Positions 35,074 through 44,864 of a stretch of DNA of 64,000 nt are shown in pieces (the stretch's first letter is position 1; each line of letters starts with the position of its first letter). The DNA lies in assembly GCF_900104485.1 (NCBI RefSeq), contig NZ_FMXQ01000001.1, positions 248,001 to 312,000 of the forward strand, in the 5' to 3' direction. Both the position numbers and the translations under genes were made by a program. This DNA comes from Bauldia litoralis (GTDB taxonomy: Bacteria > Pseudomonadota > Alphaproteobacteria > Rhizobiales > Kaistiaceae). The notes under the pieces were generated by a model, which saw only the letters and a list, made by a program, of their open reading frames with translations, had not been told where the DNA came from and did no database searches.

Positions 35074-36071
35074 AGCCCGGCATCCTGACAACCCTGCGGC
35101 CGTACTTCCTCCCGGCCTTGGTGCTGGCGGTGACGTGGCTCGTCATCGCCAGCATCACCCCCACCTTCCGAGGCGCCGCCAGCATCTTCTCGGTGCTGGA
35201 GGGCTTCTCGCTGGTCGGCCTCGTCGCGCTTGGGCTGGCGGCGACCATCATCGCCGGCGAGTTCGACCTGTCGGTCGGCTCGATGGCGGCCGTCGCGGCG
35301 GTGATCGCGGTCCTGTGCGAAGGCGCCGGCCTCGTCGGCGCCGTGCTGATCGCAACGCTGGCAGGTGCTGCGCTCGGGGCCATTCAGGGCACGCTGATCG
35401 GCCGTCTCGGCATCAACTCGCTGGTCTTCACCATCGGCACGCTGATCTTCCTGCGCGGCATCACCTACATCCTCAGCGACAGCGCGCCGATCATGATCGA
35501 CGCGTATGAGATCACCGACCCGCTGCTCGAGCGCTACGGCATCTTCTCGCTGAGCAGCCTCACCGCGCTGGTGATGTTCGCCATCGTCGGGCTCTTCCTC
35601 ACCTACACCCGATGGGGCCGCGAGATCTTCGCCATCGGCGGCGCGCGCAACGAGGCTATCGCTGCCGGCGTACCAGTTGTCCGGCCGATGGCCATCGCCT
35701 TCGCCCTGTCAGCGGGCTGCGCCAGCCTCGCCGGTGCATTGGCCGCGATGCGTGGCGGCAGCGCCGCCCCCCAGAATTACGAGGACCTTCTGCTCAGTGG
35801 CGCCGCCGCCGCGCTGCTTGGCGGCATCAGCCTCTATGGCGGCCGCGGCACGGTGTTCAACGTTGCCCTTGGCGTCGCGGTCCTCTCGGTCGTCGGCGCC
35901 GGACTGGCCGCGCGCGGCAGCACCGCATCGCTGGTCCAGCTTGTCACCGGCGTCCTGCTCCTGACGGTGATCACCATCGAATTTCTCGCCGGCCGCCTGC
36001 GGCTCGAAGACACCGTCTTCGCCGGCCTGACGGGACGACGCGCCCGCGGCTCCGCCGGCGCCGGCAGTTGA
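35070..36071 (+). CDS. ABC transporter permease (RbsC-like), second of pair
   Basis: This 333-residue permease has the standard IIAGEFDLSVGSMAAVAAVI motif, INSLVFTIGTLIFLRGITYI, the ATPase-contact loop RWGREIFAIGGARNEAIAAG and ALLGGISLYGGRGTVFNVAL. About ten hydrophobic segments are visible. It starts within the stop of the preceding permease (ATGA). An SDR gene follows after 34 bp. It completes the binding-protein/ATPase/two-permease importer of the island. Confidence 0.88.
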   Translation: MKPGILTTLRPYFLPALVLAVTWLVIASITPTFRGAASIFSVLEGFSLVGLVALGLAATIIAGEFDLSVGSMAAVAAVIAVLCEGAGLVGAVLIATLAGAALGAIQGTLIGRLGINSLVFTIGTLIFLRGITYILSDSAPIMIDAYEITDPLLERYGIFSLSSLTALVMFAIVGLFLTYTRWGREIFAIGGARNEAIAAGVPVVRPMAIAFALSAGCASLAGALAAMRGGSAAPQNYEDLLLSGAAAALLGGISLYGGRGTVFNVALGVAVLSVVGAGLAARGSTASLVQLVTGVLLLTVITIEFLAGRLRLEDTVFAGLTGRRARGSAGAGS

Positions 36072-36105
36072 ATCACTTTCGAGAACGCATGAAGAAGGAC
36101 GGGGC

Positions 36106-36855
36106 ATGACAGGACGGCTCGACGGCAAGATCGCAATCATCACCGGCGCCTCGACCGGCATCGGGTCGGCCACGGTGCGCCTGTTCGTCGCCGAGGGTGC
36201 GAAGGTGCTGGCGGCCGACATCAAGGAGCCGGGCGAGGAGATGCGGGCGGCACTTGCCGAACACGCCGGTTCCCTGGTCTTCCGGACGCTCGACATTCGC
36301 AGCGAGGAGTCCTGGGCCGAGGCGCTCGCCGCCTGCGTCGAGACCTTCGGCCAGCCCAATGCGCTGATCAACAACGCCGGCCTCGGTTCCAGCGGCAAGC
36401 CGGTCCACGAGGAATCGCTCGAGGCGATGCGCGCCAATTTCGACACCAACGTGCTCGGCATGTTCCTCGGCATGAAGACCGTCATCCCCGGCATGATCGA
36501 GATGGGCGGCGGCGCCATCGTCAATGTCTCCTCGGTCTGGGGCTGGTCGGGCATCAAGAACAACGTCGCCTACCAGACCGCCAAGGGCGCCGCGGTGATG
36601 TTGTCGAAGAACGCCGCCGTCACCTATGCTCCGCACAACATCCGGATCAACTGCGTGCTGCCCGGCTATGTCGACACGCCGATGTCGCGGACGGTGACGC
36701 CCGAGGAGTCGAAGATGCTGATGGAATTCACCCCCCTCGGCCGCCGCGCCGAGCCGGAGGAGCTGGCGCCGATGTTCGTCTTCCTCGCCTCCGACGAGGC
36801 AAGCTTCGTCGCTGCCGGCAACTTCATGGTCGACGGAGGCATGGCGGCGCTATGA
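36106..36855 (+). CDS. SDR-family NAD(P)-dependent oxidoreductase
   Basis: This 249-residue classical SDR has TGASTGIGSATV, INNAGLGSSG, serine in VSSVWGWSG and YQTAKGAAV (catalytic Tyr and Lys), ending with VDGGMAAL. It lies 34 bp after the permease and overlaps the following hydrolase gene by ATGA, so it is part of the importer operon. It probably oxidises or reduces a hydroxyl/keto group of the imported compound. The substrate is unknown. Confidence 0.88.
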   Translation: MTGRLDGKIAIITGASTGIGSATVRLFVAEGAKVLAADIKEPGEEMRAALAEHAGSLVFRTLDIRSEESWAEALAACVETFGQPNALINNAGLGSSGKPVHEESLEAMRANFDTNVLGMFLGMKTVIPGMIEMGGGAIVNVSSVWGWSGIKNNVAYQTAKGAAVMLSKNAAVTYAPHNIRINCVLPGYVDTPMSRTVTPEESKMLMEFTPLGRRAEPEELAPMFVFLASDEASFVAAGNFMVDGGMAAL

Positions 36856-37862
36856 CCGAGGTATCCCACTTCGCACTCGGCGATTTCGCCCTCGATTGCG
36901 GCGTTACCCTGCCCGCCGCGCAGATCGCCTACACGACCTACGGCACGCTGAACGCCGCCCGTGACAACGTCATCGTCTTCCCGACATGGTTCGTAGGCTC
37001 CCACGCTGATCTCGAATGGCTGATCGGCGACGGCGAGCCCCTCGATACGTCGAAATACTTCGTCGTCGTGCCGAGCATGTTCGCCAACGGCCTGTCGTCG
37101 TCGCCGTCCAACACCCCGGCGCCCTACGATCGCGGCCGGTTCCCGGCGATCACCATGCAGGACAACGTTCGCGCCCAGCACCGCCTGCTGAGCGAGCAGT
37201 TCGATGTCCAGAAGATCCAGCTCGCCATCGGCGGCTCGATGGGCGCCTTCCAGGCCTATCAATGGGGCCTTGCTCATCCCGATCTCGTCGAGCGCATCGC
37301 GCCGTGCTGCGGCGCCGCCCGCGTCAGCCCGCATTGCTACGTCTTCCTCGCCGGCGCCAAGGCCGCCCTGCTGGCCGACCCGGTCTATGCCGGCGGCGAC
37401 TACGAGACGGTGCCGGACGCCGGCCTGCGCGCCCTCGGCCGGGTCTGGGCCGGCTGGGCGCTCTCCCAGGAATTCTTCCGCGACGGCCTCTACCGCGAGA
37501 TGGGCTTCGACACCGTCGATGCCTTCCTCGTCGATTTCTGGGAAGCCTTCTGGGTCGGCATCGACGCCAACGACCTGCTCAGCCAGCTTCATACCTGGCA
37601 GACCGCCGACATTTCCCTGACCCCCGGCTACGACGGCGATCTGGAGAAAGCCCTCGGCGCCATCAAGGCGAAGGCGGTCGCCAGCCCGGGACAGAAGGAC
37701 CTCTACTTCCCGCCCGAGGACATGGCCTGGGAAGTCGCCCAAATGCCCAATGCCGAAGTGCGGCCGATTCCTGGCCCCTGGGGCCATTTCTCGGAAGTCG
37801 GCATCAACCCCGCCTGCAACGCGTTCCTCGGCAACTCGATCCGGATGCTGCTGGAGCGCTGA
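36852..37862 (+). CDS. Alpha/beta hydrolase of the homoserine O-acetyltransferase-like group
   Basis: This 336-residue protein resembles MetX-type alpha/beta-hydrolase fold enzymes: AQIAYTTYGTLNAARDNVIV, the nucleophile elbow AIGGSMGAFQAYQWG (Ser), and a C-terminal histidine in GPWGHFSEVG. SGQKDLYFPPEDM-like spacing places the acidic residue in PGQKDLYFPPED. True MetX proteins have fuller acyl-CoA motifs and a methionine context, which is absent here. A hydrolase or acyltransferase acting on the imported substrate is more likely. It is translationally coupled to the SDR and closes the operon. Confidence 0.82.
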   Translation: MTEVSHFALGDFALDCGVTLPAAQIAYTTYGTLNAARDNVIVFPTWFVGSHADLEWLIGDGEPLDTSKYFVVVPSMFANGLSSSPSNTPAPYDRGRFPAITMQDNVRAQHRLLSEQFDVQKIQLAIGGSMGAFQAYQWGLAHPDLVERIAPCCGAARVSPHCYVFLAGAKAALLADPVYAGGDYETVPDAGLRALGRVWAGWALSQEFFRDGLYREMGFDTVDAFLVDFWEAFWVGIDANDLLSQLHTWQTADISLTPGYDGDLEKALGAIKAKAVASPGQKDLYFPPEDMAWEVAQMPNAEVRPIPGPWGHFSEVGINPACNAFLGNSIRMLLER

Positions 37863-37979
37863 GTCTCGGCAGGTCGCGGACGCCCTGAATCCGGGCGCCC
37901 GCCGGCACTCGTGATTCCATCGCCCAGGGCCGGCCGTTTCGTGCAAACTATGCGGCCCGCCTAAGCGAAAGAGAGAATC

Positions 37980-39050
37980 ATGACGGACACCAGGACAGCG
38001 GTCATTTTCGGCGCCTCCGGCATCATCGGCCGGGCGATCGCGGAAAACCTGCTGACGACGGGCGGCTGGCGGGTGGTCGGCGTCGCCCGCAATCCGATCG
38101 CGGATATTCCCGGCCTCGACTTCGTCGCCTGCGACCTCACCGATCCGGCATCATGCCAGCAAGCGCTTGCCGGCATCGCCGCCGAGCACGCCTATTTTAC
38201 AACCTGGGCGCGGCGGCCGACCGAACATGAGAATTGTGAGGTCAATGGCGGCATGGTCCGCAACGCGATCGCCGGGGTCGTCGCCGCCGGCACGCTGAAG
38301 CACGTCGCGCTGGTCACCGGGCTGAAGCACTATCTCGGTCCCTTCGACAACTACGCCAAGACCGCGATCGAAACGCCCTTCACCGAGGACATGCCGCGGG
38401 TGCCGGGCGAGAACTTCTACTACGCGCAGGAGGACGAACTGTTCGCCGCCGCGGAGAAGCACGGCTTTACATGGTCGGTCGCCCGCCCCCACACCGTCAT
38501 CGGCTACGCGCCGGGCAACCAGATGAACCTCGGCACGTCGATCGCCGTCTATGCGGCAATCGCAAAGGAAACCGGCCTTCCCTTCCAGTTTCCCGGCACG
38601 CCCCAGCAGCATGATGGCCTGGTCGACGTCACCGATGCCCGCCTGCTGGCCAGCCACATGATCTGGGAGGCCAACACACCGGCTGCCGCCGACACCGCCT
38701 TCAACGTCGTCAATGGCGACGTCTTCCGCTGGCGCCGCATGTGGACGCACATCGCCGACTGGTTCGGTCTCGAGGCAGCGCCCTATCCGGGAAAGATGGT
38801 GCCGCTGATCGAGTATCTGGCCGATGCCGGTCCGGTCTGGGACCGCATCGTCGCGCAGCACGGGCTGAAGCCGAACCCGATCGACACGGTCGCCCCCTGG
38901 TGGCACGTCGATCTCGACCTTGGCCGCACGATGGAAACCATGGCGGACATGAGCCTTAGCCGCGAGCGCGGATTCACCGGCTATCAGCGCTCATCGGGTT
39001 CGTTCATCGACCTGTTCGAGCGGTTGCGGCGGGAACGGATCATCCCCTGA
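37980..39050 (+). CDS. PRISE-type NAD(P)H reductase (progesterone 5-beta-reductase/iridoid synthase-like SDR)
   Basis: This 356-residue extended SDR has the cofactor motif AVIFGASGIIGRAIAENLL, then TTWARRPTEHENCEVNGGMV, VALVTGLKHYLGPF and the active-site segment NFYYAQEDELF. These are hallmarks of the VEP1/PRISE family, which reduces conjugated enones or aldehydes with NADPH. It starts 117 bp after the hydrolase gene, with a GAGAG ribosome binding site, and lacks the island operator, so its membership of the regulon is uncertain. It is convergent with the YcaQ-like gene. Confidence 0.85.
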   Translation: MTDTRTAVIFGASGIIGRAIAENLLTTGGWRVVGVARNPIADIPGLDFVACDLTDPASCQQALAGIAAEHAYFTTWARRPTEHENCEVNGGMVRNAIAGVVAAGTLKHVALVTGLKHYLGPFDNYAKTAIETPFTEDMPRVPGENFYYAQEDELFAAAEKHGFTWSVARPHTVIGYAPGNQMNLGTSIAVYAAIAKETGLPFQFPGTPQQHDGLVDVTDARLLASHMIWEANTPAAADTAFNVVNGDVFRWRRMWTHIADWFGLEAAPYPGKMVPLIEYLADAGPVWDRIVAQHGLKPNPIDTVAPWWHVDLDLGRTMETMADMSLSRERGFTGYQRSSGSFIDLFERLRRERIIP

Positions 39051-39089
39051 TCCCGGGCAAGTCTGCCGGACGGTCGCTGCACCCAAGGC

Positions 39090-40244
39090 CTAAGTATCGA
39101 GCTGAAATCGCTCGAAGCGATCGAGGGCTTCCTCGATCGCCTTCTTGTGGCGTCGCGGCGTCCCGCCGCCGACCCACGTCCACCCCTGGATCAGCAGCTT
39201 GCGATTCGCCCGGTCCGTCTTGAGGTCGAGCGCCGCGACAACCTCGTCGCCGACGAGCACCGGCAGGGCGAAATAGCCGAGCACCCGCTTGGCCTTGGGC
39301 ACATACGCCTCGAACAGGTGCTGGTAGCCGAAGAACAGCGCCAGCCGCTTGCGCTGGATGATCAGCGGATCGAAGGGCGACAGGATGTGGACCAGGTCCT
39401 CGTCGGGCGCTTCGACGCCGTCCAGCACCTCGGGCGGCGCCCAGTGCTCGACCTTCTCCGCGCCCTCGATCGCGACCGGCAGCAATTCCTTGCGCCGCAC
39501 CCGCGCCTCGATCAGCCGGCGCATCGCCGGCTTCATCGGCGCATTGAGGTGACAGAGCGAATCGAGACTGACGAGTCCCTGCGAACGCAAGCCGCGCTCC
39601 AGCCGATAGGCGACGATCTCGCGCTCCGATGCCGGCTTGGGCGGGGTCTCCCAGCCGAAGTGCCGATCGGTCAGCTCGTAGGTCTTCAGCATCCCGGTGC
39701 GTTGGCTGATCGTCACCATGCCCCGTTGAAAGGCGACCTGCAGCGCCTGCTTCGACGGCTTGCGGCTCGCCCAGGGATGGTCCTTGTCGACCAGCACGTC
39801 GTCGTCGATATCGCGGATCGTCAACGCGCCGGTCTCGCGCAGTCGCGTCAGCACCTTTCGAAGGTCGGCCGGCTTCACCGAATCGAACCAGCCATGTCGC
39901 TTCCAGTCTTTCTTCATCGCCCGGATGAAGAAGCGGTAGTCGCGCGACGGCACATAGGACAGCGCGTGCGTCCAGAACTCGAAGACCGACTTGTCGACGC
40001 TCTGCGCCTGCGCAAGGTCGGCCCGCCGGTATTCGGGAATCCGGCTGTAGAGGATGTGGTGGTGGCAGCGCTCGATGACGTTGATCGTGTCGATCTGCAC
40101 ATAGCCGAGGTGCTCCGTCGCCCGGCGTGTCGCCTCGGCGCCATCGCCGAACGGCGCCGCTACGTCGAGACGTTGCGCGTGCAGCCAGATGCGTCGCGCC
40201 TCGGAGATGGAAATGGAACGGGGAGCTTTGTCAGCGCGGGGCAT
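39090..40244 (-). CDS. YcaQ/AlkX-family DNA glycosylase-like winged-helix protein
   Basis: This 384-residue member of the HTH_42 (YcaQ/AlkZ) family has the catalytic-type Q-x-D motif in LGYVQIDTINVIERCHHHIL (about residues 47-66), characteristic of the AlkX/YcaQ branch that unhooks DNA interstrand crosslinks. Other family segments are FEFWTHALSYVPSRDYRFF, LHILSPFDPLIIQRKRL-type LSPFDPLIIQRKRLALFF and GYFALPVLVGDEVVA. It is convergent with the PRISE gene and downstream of an unrelated ABC operon, so it probably is an independent housekeeping DNA repair gene. Confidence 0.85.
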   Translation of the reverse strand: MPRADKAPRSISISEARRIWLHAQRLDVAAPFGDGAEATRRATEHLGYVQIDTINVIERCHHHILYSRIPEYRRADLAQAQSVDKSVFEFWTHALSYVPSRDYRFFIRAMKKDWKRHGWFDSVKPADLRKVLTRLRETGALTIRDIDDDVLVDKDHPWASRKPSKQALQVAFQRGMVTISQRTGMLKTYELTDRHFGWETPPKPASEREIVAYRLERGLRSQGLVSLDSLCHLNAPMKPAMRRLIEARVRRKELLPVAIEGAEKVEHWAPPEVLDGVEAPDEDLVHILSPFDPLIIQRKRLALFFGYQHLFEAYVPKAKRVLGYFALPVLVGDEVVAALDLKTDRANRKLLIQGWTWVGGGTPRRHKKAIEEALDRFERFQLDT

Positions 40245-40280
40245 CGAGACGACAGGTCGGTTGGGGCGTTGATGGATTGC

Positions 40281-40302
40281 CGAAGGACGGGACCGTCCTT
40301 CG
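40281..40302 (-). terminator. Stem-loop downstream of the ABC ATPase operon
   Basis: A perfect inverted repeat CGAAGGACGG/CCGTCCTTCG, forming about 9 pairs with a 4-base loop, lies 51-72 bp after the ATPase stop and upstream of the YcaQ-like gene. No U-run follows on the minus strand. It is a plausible 3' boundary of the operon's mRNA, but not a classical intrinsic terminator. Confidence 0.45.
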
Positions 40303-40352
40303 AAGACTCACATGGCAATGTAAGCGAGATTCGGCGTGGTGCCGATCCGTTA

Positions 40353-41085
<733 letters not shown>

Positions 41086-41093
<8 letters not shown>

Positions 41094-42123
41094 CCTGCCG
41101 CCCTCCCAGGAGCTTGCGTTGGCTCTGGTCGACAAGGACCGAAATGATGATGACGACGCCGACGGCGATGAACTGCCAGAACGGCTCGACATTGATGAAG
41201 ACCAGCCCGTATTCGATCACCGCGATGACCAACGCGCCGGCCACCGTTCCGGCGATCGTTCCCGAGCCGCCGAACAGACTGGCGCCGCCGATCACCACCG
41301 CCGCGATCGAACTGAGCAGCAGCGGTTCGCCGGCCTGCGCCGCGCCTGCGGTGAAGCGGGCCGAGTAGAGCGCGCCCGCCAGCCCGGCGCAGACCGCCGC
41401 CAGCAGGTAGATCCGCATCGTCAGCCCGCCGACATTGATACCGGAGCGGACCGCCGCGACGCGGCTGGCGCCAAGCGCATAGGTGTGCTGGCCGAACTTG
41501 GTCTGCGACAGCAGGTAATGCATGAGGAAGATCACGACGACCGCGATGATCACCAAGATCGGAACCCCGTAGATCCGGCCATTGCCGATGTAGGCAAACC
41601 ATTCATTCGACACCGGCACGGTCATGCCGCCGGCGATCAGGAAGGCGGCGCCGCGGGCAATCCCGTACATGCCGAGTGTGCCGATGAAGGGCGGCACCCT
41701 GAGCCGCGCGATCAACCAGCCGTTGACCAGTCCCGGGATGAAGGCGACGGCGATGCCGGAGAGCAGGCCGAGCAGCATGGCCAGCAAGGGATTCAAACCG
41801 AAGTGGCTCATGCCGAGGTTGGCGACATGGGCGGAAACCACTGCCGCCAGCCCCATCGTGAACCCGACCGACAGGTCGATGCCGGCGGATATGATGACGA
41901 AGGTCTGGCCAAGCGCCAGGAGCAGCGGCGCCGTGGCGAAGATGCCGATCGACTGGAGATTGTAGGTGTTGCCGATGAAGGTCACGCCATAGGCGACATT
42001 CGCCCAGGTCTCGAAGAAGATCAGGAGCAGGACAAGGAATATCCACGCCCGGAGATCGGCGATACGGGACAGGACGCCCGGCCCCATCGGGCCGCCGGCA
42101 GGAGGTATGGCAGTCATCGGCAA
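41086..42123 (-). CDS. Sugar ABC transporter permease (RbsC/FrcC-like)
   Basis: This 345-residue permease has FVIISAGIDLSVGFTMGLAA, RVPPFIGTLGMYGIARGAAF, the ATPase-contact loop TKFGQHTYALGASRVAAVRS and GGASLFGGSGTIAGTVAG. It is the only permease of this importer, so a homodimeric channel is implied. The start is 42123 or two codons later at 42117. It lies about 80 bp after the binding-protein gene, with a strong hairpin between. Confidence 0.9.
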
Positions 42124-42148
42124 TCCGCGTTGGTGTGACGGTCAGAGA

Positions 42149-42174
42149 GACCGCCGGCCGGGAGGCCGGCGGTC
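42149..42174 (-). promoter_or_regulatory. Intercistronic 11-bp stem-loop after the binding-protein gene
   Basis: The arms GACCGCCGGCC (42149-42159) and its exact complement (42164-42174) enclose a 4-base loop, between the binding-protein stop and the permease start on the minus strand. It matches in position and stem length the hairpins after three other binding-protein genes, which suggests 3' stabilisation of the binding-protein message. Confidence 0.62.
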
Positions 42175-42203
42175 CAACGTCGTTAGAACCGGTAACTCCG
42201 CAC

Positions 42204-43199
42204 CTAGCCGGTGTAGAGGTACTTCGCGATATCCGGATCGTCGATGTTGTCCTTCGTCATCACCGTGAAGCCCGTGCCGATCAGCGTCGGGACCGGGTTG
42301 CCGGTGAGATGGGCGAAGGCCGACACGAAGCCGAAATAGCCGATCTCGGCCGGGTGCTGGGCGATGACGATCTCGAAGGTGCCGTCCTTGAGTTCCTGGA
42401 CCACCGACTGCGGCGCATCGAAGGCCGCGATCTTGACGACGCCCTGCTTGCCGGCCTGCTTGACGCCGTTGGCGGTGCCGGAGGCGGAGAACAGGTTGGC
42501 GCCGAAGACGCCGGCGAGATCCGGTACGCGGCCAATGACCGCCTGGACCTGGGCCGCCGCCTTGTTGGCGTCGTCGTCGTTGAACTGGGTCTCGAGGATC
42601 TCGATGTTCGGGTGGTTGGCCATCTCCTTCTTGAAGCCTTCCTCGCGCTGATCGGTCGTCGAGATGCCGGGCTTGACGTTGGAGACGTAGACCTTGCCCT
42701 TCTCGCCGATCGACTTGGCCAGCGCCCGCGCCGCCATGACACCGCCGAGGACGTTGTCGGACGCGACATAGGAGATCGGGAAGTCGGCGTCGCCGGACCC
42801 GGTCTGGAAGACGCCGGTGCCGATGAAGGTGTCGACGCAGACCACCGTGATGCCGGCGGCATGGGCCTTCTTCAGCGGCTCGACGAGCTGCACCTTGTCG
42901 GTCGGCGCGATCAGGATCGCGGCCGGGTTGCGGGCGATGACCGCGTCAAGCACCGGCACCTGAAGCGTGACGTTCCATTCCGAAGCGCCCTGGAACAGAA
43001 GATCCTGCCCCAGTGCGTCGGCGGCCGCCTGCGCGCCGCGATGCATGGTGATGTAGAAGGCGTCGGTCGTAAGGCCCGGAACCAGGGCGATGGTGAATTT
43101 CTTGTCCTGCGCGAGCGCTGCCTGCGTCGTCAGGAGTCCGGTGCCGGCCGCCGCTCCAGCGGCGCCCATCAGACCGAGAAATGACCTGCGTTGAATCAT
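42204..43199 (-). CDS. Sugar ABC transporter substrate-binding protein, Tat-type signal
   Basis: This 331-residue type I binding protein begins MIQRRSFLGLMGAAGAAAGT. The RRSFLGL motif is a twin-arginine export signal, with cleavage expected after AALA near residue 30. The mature part has FTIALVPGLTTDAFYITMHR, AVIARNPAAILIAPTDKVQL and ISYVASDNVLGGVMAARALA. The start at 43199 has GGAGG 5 bp upstream. It lies between the FGGY kinase and the permease. The ligand is presumably the kinase substrate, a pentose/polyol-type compound. Confidence 0.88.
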   Translation of the reverse strand: MIQRRSFLGLMGAAGAAAGTGLLTTQAALAQDKKFTIALVPGLTTDAFYITMHRGAQAAADALGQDLLFQGASEWNVTLQVPVLDAVIARNPAAILIAPTDKVQLVEPLKKAHAAGITVVCVDTFIGTGVFQTGSGDADFPISYVASDNVLGGVMAARALAKSIGEKGKVYVSNVKPGISTTDQREEGFKKEMANHPNIEILETQFNDDDANKAAAQVQAVIGRVPDLAGVFGANLFSASGTANGVKQAGKQGVVKIAAFDAPQSVVQELKDGTFEIVIAQHPAEIGYFGFVSAFAHLTGNPVPTLIGTGFTVMTKDNIDDPDIAKYLYTG

Positions 43200-43290
43200 G
43201 TATTCCTCCCATTCTTTGTCGGATCCCACGGCGACAAACGTCCCGATGACATCCATGTTCGGCCGGCGTTTCGGCGCCGGCCACCCGACA

Positions 43291-44850
43291 TCAGCGGGCC
43301 TCCAACCCTCCCAGGTACGCATGGAGGCTCCGGTTGATGGGGCGCATCCTAGCATGCAACCCCTCAAATACCATCGCGCGCAATTGGCCGTATTGCCCGG
43401 TATCGGCCCCGGGCTCGACCACGAACTCGGTCCGGTCGAGTCCCGCAAGCGCCGAATCGAGCGACGGAAAGACACCGCCGGCGATACCGCCGAGCAGGGC
43501 CGCGCCGAGCGCCGTCGCCTCCGGCTCCTCGACGACGATGATCGGACGGTCAAGCACGCTGGCCTTGATCGACAGGAACAGCCGGTTGCGCGACACGCCG
43601 CCGATCAGCCGCAGCTCCCGCGGCGTCTCGACCCCGGGCAGCGACACCATCCCGTCGAAGATCATCCGCGACTGCATCGCAAGCCCCTCGAGAACCGCGC
43701 GATAAAGCGTCGCCGGCGTCGTCTGCGGCGTCATGCCGACAAAGGCGCCGCGCGCATACGGATCGGGCTCGGGCGGCGACAGCCCGCCGAGATCGGCGAG
43801 AAAGGCGACGCCGTGGCAGCCGGGGGGGATCGTGGCGGCCTCGGCGATCAGCGTCTCGACCGGAATGCCGCCGACGATCGAGCGCAGCCATTCCATCGCC
43901 CCGCCGGAACTGAAGATCCCCGCCCCGAGATAGGACATCGTCCGGTCGGCGCCGATCGCCCCCTGGTAGAAGCCTCGGTTGAGCATCTCCGGGTCCGACA
44001 GCGGCGCGGCGTTGGCCAGCATCATCGCCTCGGCGGTGCCCATGCTGTCGATCATCGTCCCGGGCTCGCGCAGCCCGACGGCGAAGCCGCCGACGACATG
44101 GTCGTGCCCGCCGACACCGACCATCGGCGCGCCGACGAGCCCCGTCGCCGCCGCCACGTCGTCGCGCAGTCGGCCGAGGGCCGTGCCGCTGGCGGCGACC
44201 GGCGCCGGGAAGTCCGTATCGACATCGGCCAGCGCCAGCATCTCGGCCGACCAGCGCCGCGCCGCGATGTCGAAATAGAGCGTCCGCGAGGCGAGCGACG
44301 GGTCGGTCGCCATTTCGCCGCTGAGGCGATAGGCGATCCAGTCGGCCATCATCAACACATGGCGCGCCCTGGCCATTTCCTCGGGCCAGTGCGCGCGCAT
44401 CCAGATGAGCTTCGGCAGCGTGTAATAGTGCTGGACCGCGTGGCCGCTGATCCCGAAGATCCGGTCTTCGCTGACCCGCGCGACGATCTGTTCGACCAGC
44501 GGCTCGGTCCGGCGGTCGTACCAGACCAGCGACGGCGCCAGCGACTGCCCGTCATCGCCGATCAGCACAGGGCTTTCGCCGACGCTGGCGACCGCGATGC
44601 CCCCGACCGGACGGCCGGCAAGCGCCGCGCCCACCTCGCTCAGGGCTTCGACCACCAGGCCCCAGATCTCGTCCGGCTCGTATTCGCCCCCGGTCTCGAC
44701 GATCCGCATCGGCGTCGGCCGCGCCCCGACCGCGACCTTGCGTCCCCGCTGGTCGAAGGCGATCGCCCGGATCGACGTCGTCCCCGCGTCGATGCCGATC
44801 AGGACCGGCTCCCCCGCCCCGTCGATCCCGTCGCTCCTCACGCTGCTCAC
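43291..44850 (-). CDS. FGGY-family carbohydrate kinase
   Basis: This 519-residue kinase has the phosphate-1 motif LIGIDAGTTSIRAIAFDQRG, SLVWYDRRTEPLVEQI, the catalytic-region GVGGHDHVVGGFAVG and the C-terminal LRLIGGVSRNRLFLSIKA with EEPEATALGAAL. It phosphorylates a sugar, ketose or polyol imported by the adjacent ABC system. A GTG start at 44850 is preferred. It is 14 bp after the RpiR regulator gene. The substrate is not decidable from the sequence; it is not closely similar to the RhaK-like kinase of this window. Confidence 0.88.
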   Translation of the reverse strand: MSSVRSDGIDGAGEPVLIGIDAGTTSIRAIAFDQRGRKVAVGARPTPMRIVETGGEYEPDEIWGLVVEALSEVGAALAGRPVGGIAVASVGESPVLIGDDGQSLAPSLVWYDRRTEPLVEQIVARVSEDRIFGISGHAVQHYYTLPKLIWMRAHWPEEMARARHVLMMADWIAYRLSGEMATDPSLASRTLYFDIAARRWSAEMLALADVDTDFPAPVAASGTALGRLRDDVAAATGLVGAPMVGVGGHDHVVGGFAVGLREPGTMIDSMGTAEAMMLANAAPLSDPEMLNRGFYQGAIGADRTMSYLGAGIFSSGGAMEWLRSIVGGIPVETLIAEAATIPPGCHGVAFLADLGGLSPPEPDPYARGAFVGMTPQTTPATLYRAVLEGLAMQSRMIFDGMVSLPGVETPRELRLIGGVSRNRLFLSIKASVLDRPIIVVEEPEATALGAALLGGIAGGVFPSLDSALAGLDRTEFVVEPGADTGQYGQLRAMVFEGLHARMRPINRSLHAYLGGLEAR

Positions 44851-44864
44851 ACTGGTTTCCCCCG

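Noticed and set aside
36852-37862. Annotating the alpha/beta hydrolase as MetX (homoserine O-acetyltransferase).
   Set aside because: The fold and nucleophile elbow fit, but no methionine genes are nearby and the operon is a catabolic importer operon; a hydrolase of unknown specificity is safer.
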